From Symbiodinium natans (Eukaryota; Sar; Dinophyceae; Suessiales; Symbiodiniaceae), in contig CAJNDS010002704.1 of the NCBI GenBank assembly GCA_905221605.1, positions 186,001 through 250,000 of the forward strand: 64,000 bases of DNA. The letters are read 5' to 3'. This document shows positions 51,778-61,755 of the stretch, piece after piece (the stretch's first letter is position 1; every line of letters begins with the position of its first letter). A program made the translations under genes and the position numbers. The notes under the pieces are model-generated. The model worked only from the letters and a program-made list of their open reading frames with translations. It did no database searches and was not told the origin of the DNA.

Positions 51778-54125
51778 CTGGTCAAAAGCAACGAATGCAA
51801 CGTTCAAGAACAACTCTCTTTTCCTCACAACGAAACGCCCTGAGTCTCAACTCAATGAGCGCAGCGATTTTTTTCTCTTGGCAAGCTCCAGCTGTCACAG
51901 ACTTGGAGTCAAACATGTCTGGCAGAGCACCTCGGCTAAGAAGACGCCAAGACTGTGCGAAGACTGTGTGAAGAGTTGCGTTCAATGTCAGTCTTGCCAG
52001 CAAAGCACCTGCATCCATGCCAATTCCTAGGGGCCACTGCGTGAGCCCCATAACGGGCCACGCCGCTGGAGCCTGCAAAACAGGGCAGCACTGCTCCGAC
52101 ATCGAGCTCCATTTGCTTCAAGGATATGCGGTTTACAGTAGCTGCAATGCTGCTGCCGGCTTTCTGATACTTGGAGTCTCACGCCAGTTTGGTTAGAAGT
52201 TCAGCATTGGCTGTGTCATGCTGTGTCTATTATGGAACATGATGGCACCGCCCCATTCTTTGTAACTTGCACCCGGCAGCCGATGGCCGAGGAAGCACCG
52301 TGCAGAACACGTGGAATGGAACACCCGCTCCCCCTAGGGCCTCTTCGCCCTCTTCGCCCTCTGCCGGGTCACCGTCAATACTGCGGGCATCGTCGACGTC
52401 CATCAGCTCGGGAGAGGGTGGTACCTGGTGTCCGGAAGAGTCCCGGAGTTGGAACAGAAAGGTTGCGGGTGGGCCTCGTCTCTCTCGGCGACCTCCTCAC
52501 GCACCTCCACAAGGGGCTGATACGGAAGTGTGAAGATCGATCTCTCTTCCGGTGATACTCTTTGGAGATCACGGGGCCCTCCCTGCGTCTCTCTATTGAT
52601 GGGTAGTGAGTGCCCATAGCCACCTGCACACGCCCGTGCCAATAGCGCTCGCAGTGGCAGAGCCGCAGCCGGCAGCGCGCGACCGGCAAGTGCGTCCCAG
52701 CCAGACCACGGCGCCTGGCACCTTGCCGCACCTCTCCAAAAACTCCCGATGCGTCCATTCAGGTCCCAAAAAAAACAAGCGTGTGGCCTGAGCCTTCCAA
52801 CGGTCTCGCCTCCGTCGGGGAGACATCCGCCGAGGCCCAGCGCTCCAGCTTCTTCCGCAATAGGGAGCCCTCTGCCTATCTGTGTAACAGATGATAAGGA
52901 TGAGCTGGCTCAACGCTCCCGGGCCTCCGCGGCAAGGCAGGCCTCCAATGATGAAGGGGTCGGCGAGAGCAGCAATGACTCCAAACCATCCTGGCATGTG
53001 ACCCCTTGGCTGCAGCTTACCAGCAGCACGGACATGCAACAAGCTAGCACATCTCAAATTTGTCAGGATCTCCAGAAAGACGGAAGGGAAAACATCCCAC
53101 GTCCTGTCGGATTTTATGGCAATGGTTTAAGGGTGCCCCAAAATTGTTTAGAAGCAATATCTTGTCTTCTGCGCGACGGACCTCCACGCATCGAGCATGC
53201 TGTGCGACGCTGCCTGACAGACACATTTGCACCATTCATCATGAGAATGTCCAGGATCCGTTGAGTCTAGCTTGTAAGCCTCAGCCGCATCTTGGCCAGG
53301 CAGGCACTGGCCCACTTTTTCAAAAGCATCTGGCAGCAACTCCTGGCGGGCTTTGCATGATGCAACCACCCAACAAATGGAGGTGCGTATCATCGCCCAT
53401 CACTCCTCGAATTGTGATCGATATCTGGCAGCTCCCTTGGCCTGAGCATCAATGCGTTAACAAGGTAGTTTTTCTTGTCCCAGATGCATACATCTTCAAC
53501 GTGTAGCCATAGCCAATGGCAGTGTCTCATTCGAAACATGTTGACTTGCTTCAGCTGAGCTGCAGAACACCTGGAGTTGAAGAGGACCTCGACCGGAAAA
53601 GCACGGGATCAAACAAGAGATGCGGGAGAGGCGCGGGAGGTGAACTTTGAGCGCTTACACGCACGCGCACGCAACATGCCCGCGCGCCAGACCGCTGCAA
53701 ACCCGCAGAGACTTCAGTGACTTCAGTGCCATGTCAATGCATGATACTATGACACTGGGCCAAAGGACATCGCTCACCAGGAACAGGCGCGCCAGCACGG
53801 ACGCAGAGGTCAGGCCCGGCAGCGTCAGCGAAGAAACCTTCGTACTAGGGCAGCAGCATTGCTCGGTATAAGGTCGGGAAACGACAGCTCCGTGAAGACC
53901 CAATCACAAGGCTGCGAGGCTAGGGTGCCATGGTGGACAATGGGCAGCTGTACGGTTCCTGTCCAACTCTGATAGAACAAGAAGGGGGACTTGGGCACAT
54001 TGCTGGCAGATAAGGCAGCCCTAAAACCCGAAATTTCTAGAACCCTAAGCCCCAACCAATCCACAGCCACACCACAGCGGGGGGAGGTCAGACCCAAAAT
54101 CAACCACAACAACACACCATACCAT

Positions 54126-54126
<1 letters not shown>
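51778..54126. other. Stretch with ambiguous coding signal only
   Basis: Open frames exist on both strands between 52.2 and 53.3 kb (for example minus RLFFLGPEWTHREFLERCG near 52750, plus CVTDDKDELAQRSRASAA near 52900), but I cannot tell exons from shadows. Confidence 0.3.
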
Positions 54127-54158
<32 letters not shown>

Positions 54159-54201
54159 GTGGAGTGCCTTGAAAGATTCCTCGTGCCCCCCCCCCCCCCC
54201 T
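54127..54201. repeat. Long G-run and facing C-run
   Basis: About 31 consecutive G (54127-54157), then about 30 bases, then C14 (54187-54200). The two can pair as a hairpin, and the G-run can form quadruplexes. Run length may be affected by sequencing error. Confidence 0.85.
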
Positions 54202-54305
54202 CCCAGGTTCGCCATCCTCATAACTGTCGTCACCTACTTTTGGAAGGTCTCATCTTGGCGTTCCAAAAGTGCCGACACTGGGCCCATAGGCTTCGCCTCG
54301 TCTCT

Positions 54306-54352
54306 CCCTAAAAGCCCTAAACCCTCAAACCCTCAAAACCCTCAAAACCCTC
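54306..54352. repeat. Degenerate telomere-like repeat (CCCTCAAA variants)
   Basis: ccctaaaccctcaaaccctc and four further CCCTCAAA-type units. Confidence 0.8.
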
Positions 54353-55084
54353 AAGGATGGGAAGGAGGAAGGGGTGGCGCGGAGGCATGGGGGTGAGGGT
54401 GGGGGGTTAGCACCTTATACGCGCACATATGCTCGCACATTGTCGCACAAAAACGCCGATTCTCTCCTCCCAGTGCTTCCAAGCCACCAGGACTTGTGCC
54501 AGCATGGCGCCGTGCATCGCTGCTTGCTCCATGCAGAATGCCATTGCTTCGCCCACTGCAGGCCTGAAGACTCCGCAGGGGCACACAAGAGCACATGCTT
54601 CTTCAACATTTGCACACAAAGCTCTGCCCGACGCACAGCAACGACTGCTGAAAAAAACATCGCTCAACGCAACGAGCCAGAGATGGCAAGCTGGGCCGTC
54701 ACAACGCGGGCCGTGCAGCAGATGTGAAAAGCCCTAACACGATGACAACAAAAAGCCCGTAGTGAGCAATTACCTAAGTCGCCGGATCTGAGGCTTCGTC
54801 GTGCTACCTCATAATTCTTCATGCTACTTCATGTTCTGGTTTTGCCATTCGCATGTTCTTTTTGAGGCTGCTGGGGATCACCATGCAGCCTCTCTTGGTA
54901 GAGAACAATCAAACTCGAAGGCTACTTTGCGACTGACAGCTCATCCAAGGAGGATGGTGCTTCTTGGATGGTCTCGCTTGTCCGGTGGAGGGGGTCGCCG
55001 CATTCAACACGTAAACGCGACGCTGTGAACCAAGCCCTGCGTGGAGTGGGAATTTCGGAAAGGAGCTTGCAGTTCCAAGTCCCA
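54353..55084. other. Stretch without an assigned gene
   Basis: Only short frames of ambiguous strand; nothing recognised. Confidence 0.3.
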
Positions 55085-55231
55085 ACACCAGGTTTCCAGG
55101 TTTGGACCCCCAAAACGTGCAGGTTTCCAGGTTTGGACCCCCAAAATTCCAGGTTTGGACCCCCAAAACGTGCAGGTTTCCAGGTTTGGACCCCCAAAAC
55201 GTGCAGGTTTCCAGGTTTGGACCCCCCAAAA
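55085..55231. repeat. About 31-bp minisatellite
   Basis: About four and a half units of ccaggtttggacccccaaaa plus cgtgcaggttt, one unit shortened. Confidence 0.9.
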
Positions 55232-55583
55232 CCAACAAGCAGCAACAGCTCATAACATCGATATCCATCGCCTTGTAGGCTGCAGCTTGAAGAGCATGGA
55301 CTCGAAGCGCTCCCGCTCTGGAATCAGATGGCTGATGAACAGCTTACCCTGATCTTCGTAGAGTCGAAAGTGGACCTGCACCTTGCAGAACAGTCAAGGC
55401 TCCCATTTTGGCACAAACAGAAGGCTCAAAAAAACATCTCAAAACTGAACAATGAGCGGCTTGCATTGGGACTTTTCAGAACTCACTTCTTGTCTAGCCC
55501 TGTCAGCTTGTGAGCGCTCTCCCGTGCACCTGCCGCTCCTGAACACCCAGGTGGAGGCTGAGGCGCCGAAAGCGCTCGCTGCC

Positions 55584-56338
55584 TCAAGGGGCCCCCGGCC
55601 CCCCCACTGTACAGGGGCTCTCCAACTTTTCCAAGAACTTGCGGAGACATTTACTTGTTTTGTTCAAACGGGCTTCGGACAAGCTTCTTGCAAGCCAGTG
55701 GCCACCTGCTTTCAGCAGCTCCTCCTCGATCTCAGCCACCTCACGACACGGAACACGTCGGAAGAAGGCCAGCATAACGCCACTGTCGCCTCCCTGCCTG
55801 CTCGGGACGCAGTGGCGGAACTTGCTCTTCCACCACCGCCGGTAAGGCACACCTCTCAAGTCGTCGCAAGTACATGCAAGTCGAAGTATCCCCGGACGAA
55901 AGCTGGCCCAAGAGTGATTGTACCCCTACGTGGGATCCAGTGGTCCCAGGTTCTCGGTATACACCAAGCAAGGTGACGTCCAATCTTGAAGCCCCACCGC
56001 CAAACCTAGCAACTCAAGCCTCGCTCTGCTTAGCTGCTGCATGCAAATCTCGGCCACGGCACTGGTAGACTCGCCCAGGTGGTAGCGGTTGTGGCACGGG
56101 GGGCGTCAAGCCTGACTTCTATGGCTTTTCCCGAGGACTCGCGCTGGGATGCTATGATGAGCAAATTGGCATTAAGACTGTGGCCTTGGAAGAGGTCCAA
56201 CTTCTGGTTGCCGGCATCACCTGACAAAAGGTGCATAGATTCCGACTCAAACATTTCGTCCCCGGACTTCGCGGCCTTTCTCCCCAGTGAAGCGAACGGC
56301 GACACGCCCCTCCGAGTCTTCGTACATCTCGAAAACAT
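55584..56338 (-). CDS. Unidentified multi-exon gene, partial
   Basis: Minus-strand segments with gene-like composition: 56130-56290 (DEMFESESMHLLSGDAGNQK, then IIASQRESSGKAIEVRLDAP), 55850-55960 (VTLLGVYREPGTTGSHVGV, LLGQLSSGDTSTCMYLRRLE) and 55625-55760 (CREVAEIEEELLKAGGHWLA, RSLSEARLNKTSKCLRKFLE). The last is helical. Exon borders are not fixed and no family is recognised. Confidence 0.35.
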
Positions 56339-56849
56339 GGGATCTCTGTGTCAGCACCTCTTGCACCTCCCATGCGCACCCATGCGCCATGCGGACGGCA
56401 GGCTTGCTCTCTATGGAGACTGAATGAGACAGACATGCAGGGACAGTACAGATATCCGCCGATTAACTACCTTCTGCATGGCATCCGACAGGAAGCTTAC
56501 TGACGCACATGGAGAGCCTGGGTAGACTTTCGGATGATTCTCGACCTTGGGTGATGGTCTCCAGTTCCCCTTCAAGCTGCAGCTCAGCATATCTATGGCA
56601 AGTGGCAATACGAGCTCACGCCATTCGCGGATGAGCACCGGCTGCTGATGCAAATGAGCTAGCGGACAAGTACCTGCAGCACTACAACGATGTTGCCAAT
56701 GAAACCCAATACTTGACAGCGCTTGATTGTAACGTTCAGCCTTTAAGTACGAGTAGCTGGCTCATAGTTGTGGATGCCTTTACTTCCAAGTTCTGTCGAA
56801 CTGGCTCAATACCGGCAGGATGCAGAAATGATTTCATTCATGGAGAAAG

Positions 56850-58224
56850 GAGCCCCTCAAGAACGACTAAGAAAATCTGAAAACTCTTGTAGCCAAGGTT
56901 CGGTTTTCGCACTGCCGCAAGTGCTCCTTGAGCGCATTTGTGAAACGGCTGCAGGGATCTGCTTTCTGCTCCTGCGCCTGCTGGGCACGGGCCTGCATGA
57001 GCATGACAGACAAGGGACTCGACAGAAGGCAAGTTGTGTGGGGCCTTCTCTTGCTCGATGGCCTGCACGGCCTGCTGAACACCAGCCAGCTGCGCCTGTT
57101 GTGGTTTAGGGTTTAGGGTTTAAGGTTTAGGGTTTAGGGTTTCGGGTATGGGGTTTGGGGTTGAGGGTTTAGGGTTTAGGGTTTAGGGGCATGTCTGCAA
57201 GCTTACGATGCCGGATGATCGTCTCGGCAAAGGTAAATGCCAGCTGAGCTTTAGATTCAGCTTTGCCTGGAGGCGTGCAGCTTCCGGCCACCAGCGCGAA
57301 TCCTGTCTGCGATGCACCAGCGAGGCACTTTTCTAGCAGCCTGACATTCTTCACATCTCATCCTGCTGCTTGCAGAAGTTAATTCGTTCCACCAGCCGAC
57401 GCCGCTGATCGCAGAGTTCAGCCAGGGCCGCCTCCTAGTTGAACGGGCGCCCAAACAAGGGACCCAAAGGGCCAAACCATTTCCGGTGCACCGACTTTGA
57501 TCCGACTTTTGTGCACTTTTGGGCACCTTTTGACATCTTGCAACATGTTGGAACATGATGATTGGAGCCTTGGCGGCTCTCTCCGAAGCCAGAGCTGCAT
57601 CACGGGCCCTCCACGCCTCGATGGGGGAACGCGCCTCCTCCGCAGCCAGAGCGAGTTTCAGAGAGTTGCTGTTGAATTTGGAGAGCAAACAAACCATCCA
57701 CTCTTGAGCAGATTCCTCCTGGAGTCGGGCGACGGCCTCAGCCCTAGCAGCTTCTTGTAGCAGCAGCACATCCATCCAGCATGACAACACTATACGTGGG
57801 ACAGGGCTTAATGCCTTAAAGCAGACTTCAGTGTGACACAGCAGCTGCTAGGCAGAGGTTCTGTTTTTGAGTCTTGACTTGCCTTGCCCGGTGGTGTTGT
57901 TGCTACTTCTCCTATCCGTATCCGACCGTTCGATCCAACCGACTTCTGGCCCAGCATCCGATGAGTTTGAATCAAAGGTGCACACGGGCAAAAAAAATCA
58001 CAAAAGCGCGACTTCTTGTTGGAGGAGCTCGTCCACTTCTCTGCGGAACTCTGCAGACAGCAGCGGAAGTTTCCCCAAAGCGGAGCACCGGATGTTGGCA
58101 CGCTCGAGAGCTTCCCGGTCTCGCGCATCCTGAGCAGGAAGTCACGGTATGCTCGATGTTCTTGGCATTCCCAGGGCCGTTCACGACATTGCTAGATATA
58201 TATGTGTATATACATATACATTTT

Positions 58225-58290
<66 letters not shown>

Positions 58291-58850
58291 GCTATAGATA
58301 TGCATATGACTTGATATGTAATGTCTGATATATACATATATATATACACACACTTTCCCAATGTTTCCCAGTGCAGCCTCAGCCCCGAGCCTCTGCGCCA
58401 CCGATCCAAATCCAGTCGAGGTCCTCATCAAAGCAAACGAAGAACTGCCAAACTCTGTCATTCTGCAGCCTGCGCAGCTGCCTCGTCTTTTACCTGGCCC
58501 ATTTTCTCGTCTTTGACGACTTCGGCCTTCTTCTCCTGCAGCCACATGAAGGAGGCATGACACAGGAGACTCAGCGCTACCTAGAATTGCCCGCCACTCT
58601 GCAGATCCCTCACAACGAGGCAGGTTCATGCACTGTGGCAATCGTCCTGAACACTCTGTGGATGAAAAGGAGCCCATGACCAATGAACTTGCCTTCTTTT
58701 CCTTCTTCTTTTTCTTTCCATTTTCAGCCTCTTGGGCCTCCCATAGACAGTCGAACACTGAACGTCCGGCGTCAAGTGGTCTTTCAAAGCGCCAAACCTC
58801 TGGAGCTTCCTCCGCGTTGTCAGGCATTTCTGGGCTCCTAAAAAAGTGCA
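56850..58850 (-). CDS. Second multi-exon coiled-coil gene
   Basis: Minus-strand segments, 5' to 3': 58690-58840 (APEVWRFERPLDAGRSVFDC, then a Lys-rich end), 58497-58545 (LQEKKAEVVKDEKMGQ, followed by a GT donor), 58010-58135 (RDREALERANIRCSALGKL and REVDELLQQEVALL), 57640-57760 (LLLQEAARAEAVARLQEESA), 57560-57640 (EEARSPIEAWRARDAALASE) and 56890-57010 (MQARAQQAQEQKAD, ALKEHLRQCENRTLAT). Most have heptad spacing. A TTTAGGG tract and an ATACAT microsatellite lie between exons. Function unknown; a cytoskeletal or scaffold protein is possible. Confidence 0.45.
57105..57187 (+). repeat. Interstitial TTTAGGG tract in an intron
   Basis: About nine TTTAGGG or near-TTTAGGG units with variants (tttaagg, ttcgggt, ttgaggg). 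Confidence 0.9.
58191..58345. repeat. (ATACAT)n microsatellite
   Basis: About 15 near-perfect hexamer units, with TATATA-rich flanks. Confidence 0.95.
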
Positions 58851-59584
58851 GCAAATGCGTCCGTTCGCTCCATCCCTTCCCTTCGCACTTCGCTTTATCC
58901 GCGGCATGGACCAGTGGACTGGGTTCTGGGCACTGGCGCTGCGAAGCGCGCGGAGGACTTTTCTATCAGCTGCAGAGCCAGTGAAATAATGCATGATTGT
59001 TCCATGTTTCAGATCCTGCATGCAGTACTTCCCACACGCCCTGAACAAGCTGTTGCCTCGTGCGCACTTTGCGACTGCAGTGTGGGACTGCAATGAAAAT
59101 ACGCAAACAATGCACAAGTATGCACATCATTGGTCACTGCACCATCACAAATGCCCCAAACACGACGGCACAGCCAGTTCCATTGAGAAGCATGTTGCTG
59201 AGCATCCACACGGCATGTTTAGACGGCTTCAGGCGAGCTTTAACCGACCACAACCAAACCTATCCAGGGCCCACCACGTGTGGGCGGCCCGACGCATAGA
59301 CATGCATAGAAGACGCAGTTTTGTACAGCCTGTGCACCTGCACGTGCAGCTAAAAGGTTAACCAATTCGAGAGAACTTCGAGAAGCGGACGAAGTCGCCA
59401 CGACTATGGACAACTGCAAGATCGCACAGGACGTGCGAAGAGCTCACTTGTAGAAGGCCATTTTGTTGTTCATCGGCAAGGAATAGTCTCCTTATCTGCA
59501 AAACAGAAAACCTCCGGAAGATACACAACTTCTGTTGCTCCAGTAGGGACCATGTGAGTATACCGGCTCATACTGTGACAGGAC

Positions 59585-60250
59585 TCAGCATTGCTCATGA
59601 CAACATGTGACGGCATCTCGGTAAGTCAGGGCTCCGCTGGCGAAGTAGGGTTCCAGCTCCGGCAGCTCTCGGAATCGCTGGTAGAAGGCCTGCAAGGAAA
59701 GTGTAAGAAACGACCAGGAGCTGGCCCAAAGGGTTAGTGGCTTGTTGCCACCCGATGCCTTCATGCAAGAATAACCCTCCAGAGGAGACTTGAAGCCGTA
59801 TGCACCTGAATTCTGTGCGGCAGCTGACTGCCCCACCGCGTGATCAAAGCATCTGGGGCCCAACGCGCCATGCACTCCTGCTGGTCCAACATTTCCCAGA
59901 CCTTCATGATGGGACAACCCAACATGGTCCTGCTAGAGTGTCATCACGCATGAGCCACCTGTACATTCTCAATGTTGAAAGCACAAATCTGTGACGCAGG
60001 CGTGAAAGTCTGCTGTGCAGGGCCGCGAGCAAGCGAAAAAGGGGCTATCCCTTTGCCTTGCCATCTCAAGAAACAGGCAACAACAGTGGACACGGGAACG
60101 ATTGCATCTGTTTGATTGTCACAAGTTGGGCGACGATTCTTCGGAAAGAGATCCAAAGAGCATATGCCCGGCCCTCCGCAGCAACAGCGTACAGTGCAAG
60201 ATGTCCAACAAAAACTTTTCGGGTATGTCACGGAAGCACAAGAGGAGCAA
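59585..60250 (-). CDS. Unidentified multi-exon gene, 3' part with terminal exon
   Basis: Three minus-strand exons. About 60250-60110 encodes CFRDIPEKFLLDILHCTLLL and RRAGHMLFGSLSEES. About 59928-59806 encodes GCPIMKVWEMLDQQECMARW and APDALITRWGSQLPHRIQ, preceded by an AG and followed by a GT. The terminal exon 59689-59585 follows ttgcag and encodes AFYQRFRELPELEPYFASGA, ending CCHEQC and a stop. The last two join in phase 0. No family is recognised. The gene lies about 580 bp downstream of the 5'-nucleotidase on the same strand. Confidence 0.5.
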
Positions 60251-60561
60251 GAATGACCGCTGCTCCTGAAACTACCCCCAGGGCCCCACATCCACGTCCA
60301 TCTCTACACACATCCACACAGCAGCCTGCGGCCCTGAAACCTACTGCACTCTACTTCTGAAGCGACTCGAAGCTGCACAGATCATTACTTGCAGTTACTT
60401 GCATGACTCGGAACCGACAGCGGCACCCACAGCAAGCCACTCAAGCTCAAGGGCTACGCTGCGCAAAGTGCTCAGAAGCGGCCTGAGCCATGCCTCCAGC
60501 TTCTCGTAGTGTCCAGACACACCTCCAGAACATCGAATGGTTGACACATGTTGGCACGTGT

Positions 60562-60659
60562 GGGGGTTTCCGTTGGGGTACCTTATGGGTCCTTATTGTC
60601 ATAAAGGGATCCTACTATTTGGAGGTCTATTGAGGGGTCCCCTATTTTCGTAAACCCCC
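60562..60659. mobile_element. MITE-like inverted-repeat element, copy 4 (complete)
   Basis: A 98-bp element with termini GGGGGTTTCCG and CGTAAACCCCC as inverted repeats. It contains GGGGTACCTTATGGGTCC, the reverse of blocks seen in the other copies. This is the best defined copy. Confidence 0.7.
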
Positions 60660-60828
60660 ATGTAGCCGCTGGCACGCGAATGCCTTTTGTCCAGCCCGCA
60701 CCCAAAGCAATCGAGGAGACCATCCAGCTGGCCAGCTGGGGAATCCATGTTGGAGACGTTATGGTCGGCCATCACTCCTGCATTTGCGGAAGAATGACGC
60801 ATCTAGCTCAGGCCTGTTTGGAATCCGG

Positions 60829-61755
60829 TCATTCCGCAATCTCGCCACGCTGACCAGAAGCCAGGATCTGCTGTAGGAACGGGTCAACGGCACTTGGCCG
60901 CAAACCCAGAATGACCTGCAGCAGTTCAATCAATGGCCGGAAATCCAGGTCCTCGCCTGGTTCTAAAGCCACATTGCTGAGCACCATGTGAAAAGCGGAT
61001 TGAAAGGCAACCCAGTTGTCACGCTCAACGTTGTAGAGACCAACCAGCAGCATCAACTCCACCCCGCACACCTTCTTTATCACATCAGTGTCTGTGATGC
61101 TGTCACCTATGACCACCACGTGCTTGCGTCTTATCATTGAAAAGTACTCATCCTGGAACTTCCCGATGTCGGACTTTGTGTCGGGCGTGATCTCCGGGGT
61201 GATGAAACGAATCAAGGTGCCATCATCGTCGAAAACCATCTCGTTGGCACAGATCTGTACAGCTTCAGGGTTCACTCCAGTCTGCCGCAAGACTTCTGCG
61301 ATTATTTGACTTATGCCAGCAGAAACGATGAGAACTGGCACATCATGCTCCTGCAGCACCTGAAGGAATTCCACAAAGTGATCGCGCACACGTATGCCGC
61401 TCTCCGCCACAATCTCAGAAAGCCAGCTGGCCTTAAGGCCATGCTTAACAAAAAGACCATGGCTCCTGCTCCACCATTCCTGCCACGTCCAAGTGCCAGC
61501 GGCGAGTCTCGCCCCTTGATCCTGCCAAAGTACCTGGTAATCTGCTCGCAGCTGCTCCGGCATCCTCGGAGAAAGCTCGATGGCATCATGGCACTGAGCC
61601 ATCTTGGAGCCATCAGGATTCCGAAATCGCGTGATGGTGTGGTCAAAGTCGATGATTACCTGCAGCTGGGCCTTCCGAGCCTCCGTCATCAGCTCGCGAC
61701 AGCGCTGCAGTGCTCCCGGCTGTGGGAGCCACAACTGGGGCCTCTGCATCTGCAC
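60829..61755 (-). CDS. NT5C3: Cytosolic 5'-nucleotidase III (pyrimidine 5'-nucleotidase, UMPH-1 type)
   Basis: An uninterrupted 308-residue frame. HAD-fold motifs are in order: motif I IIDFDHTITRF with the nucleophile and acid Asp at about 36 and 38; the UMPH-1 helical cap with TWTWQEWWSRSHGLF near 89-103; motif II VLIVSAGISQ near 141-150 (Ser145); NEMVFDDDGTLIRF near 171-184; and motif IV VVVIGDSITDTDVIKK near 213-228. The usual GDSxGD is GDSITD here. The family removes phosphate from UMP, CMP and related nucleoside monophosphates in the cytosol. Length and N terminus fit the family, so the ATG at 61755 is acceptable, but CAG sites just upstream leave room for a 5' exon. The absence of introns contrasts with neighbouring genes and may mean a retrocopy. 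Confidence 0.92.
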   Translation of the reverse strand: MQMQRPQLWLPQPGALQRCRELMTEARKAQLQVIIDFDHTITRFRNPDGSKMAQCHDAIELSPRMPEQLRADYQVLWQDQGARLAAGTWTWQEWWSRSHGLFVKHGLKASWLSEIVAESGIRVRDHFVEFLQVLQEHDVPVLIVSAGISQIIAEVLRQTGVNPEAVQICANEMVFDDDGTLIRFITPEITPDTKSDIGKFQDEYFSMIRRKHVVVIGDSITDTDVIKKVCGVELMLLVGLYNVERDNWVAFQSAFHMVLSNVALEPGEDLDFRPLIELLQVILGLRPSAVDPFLQQILASGQRGEIAE

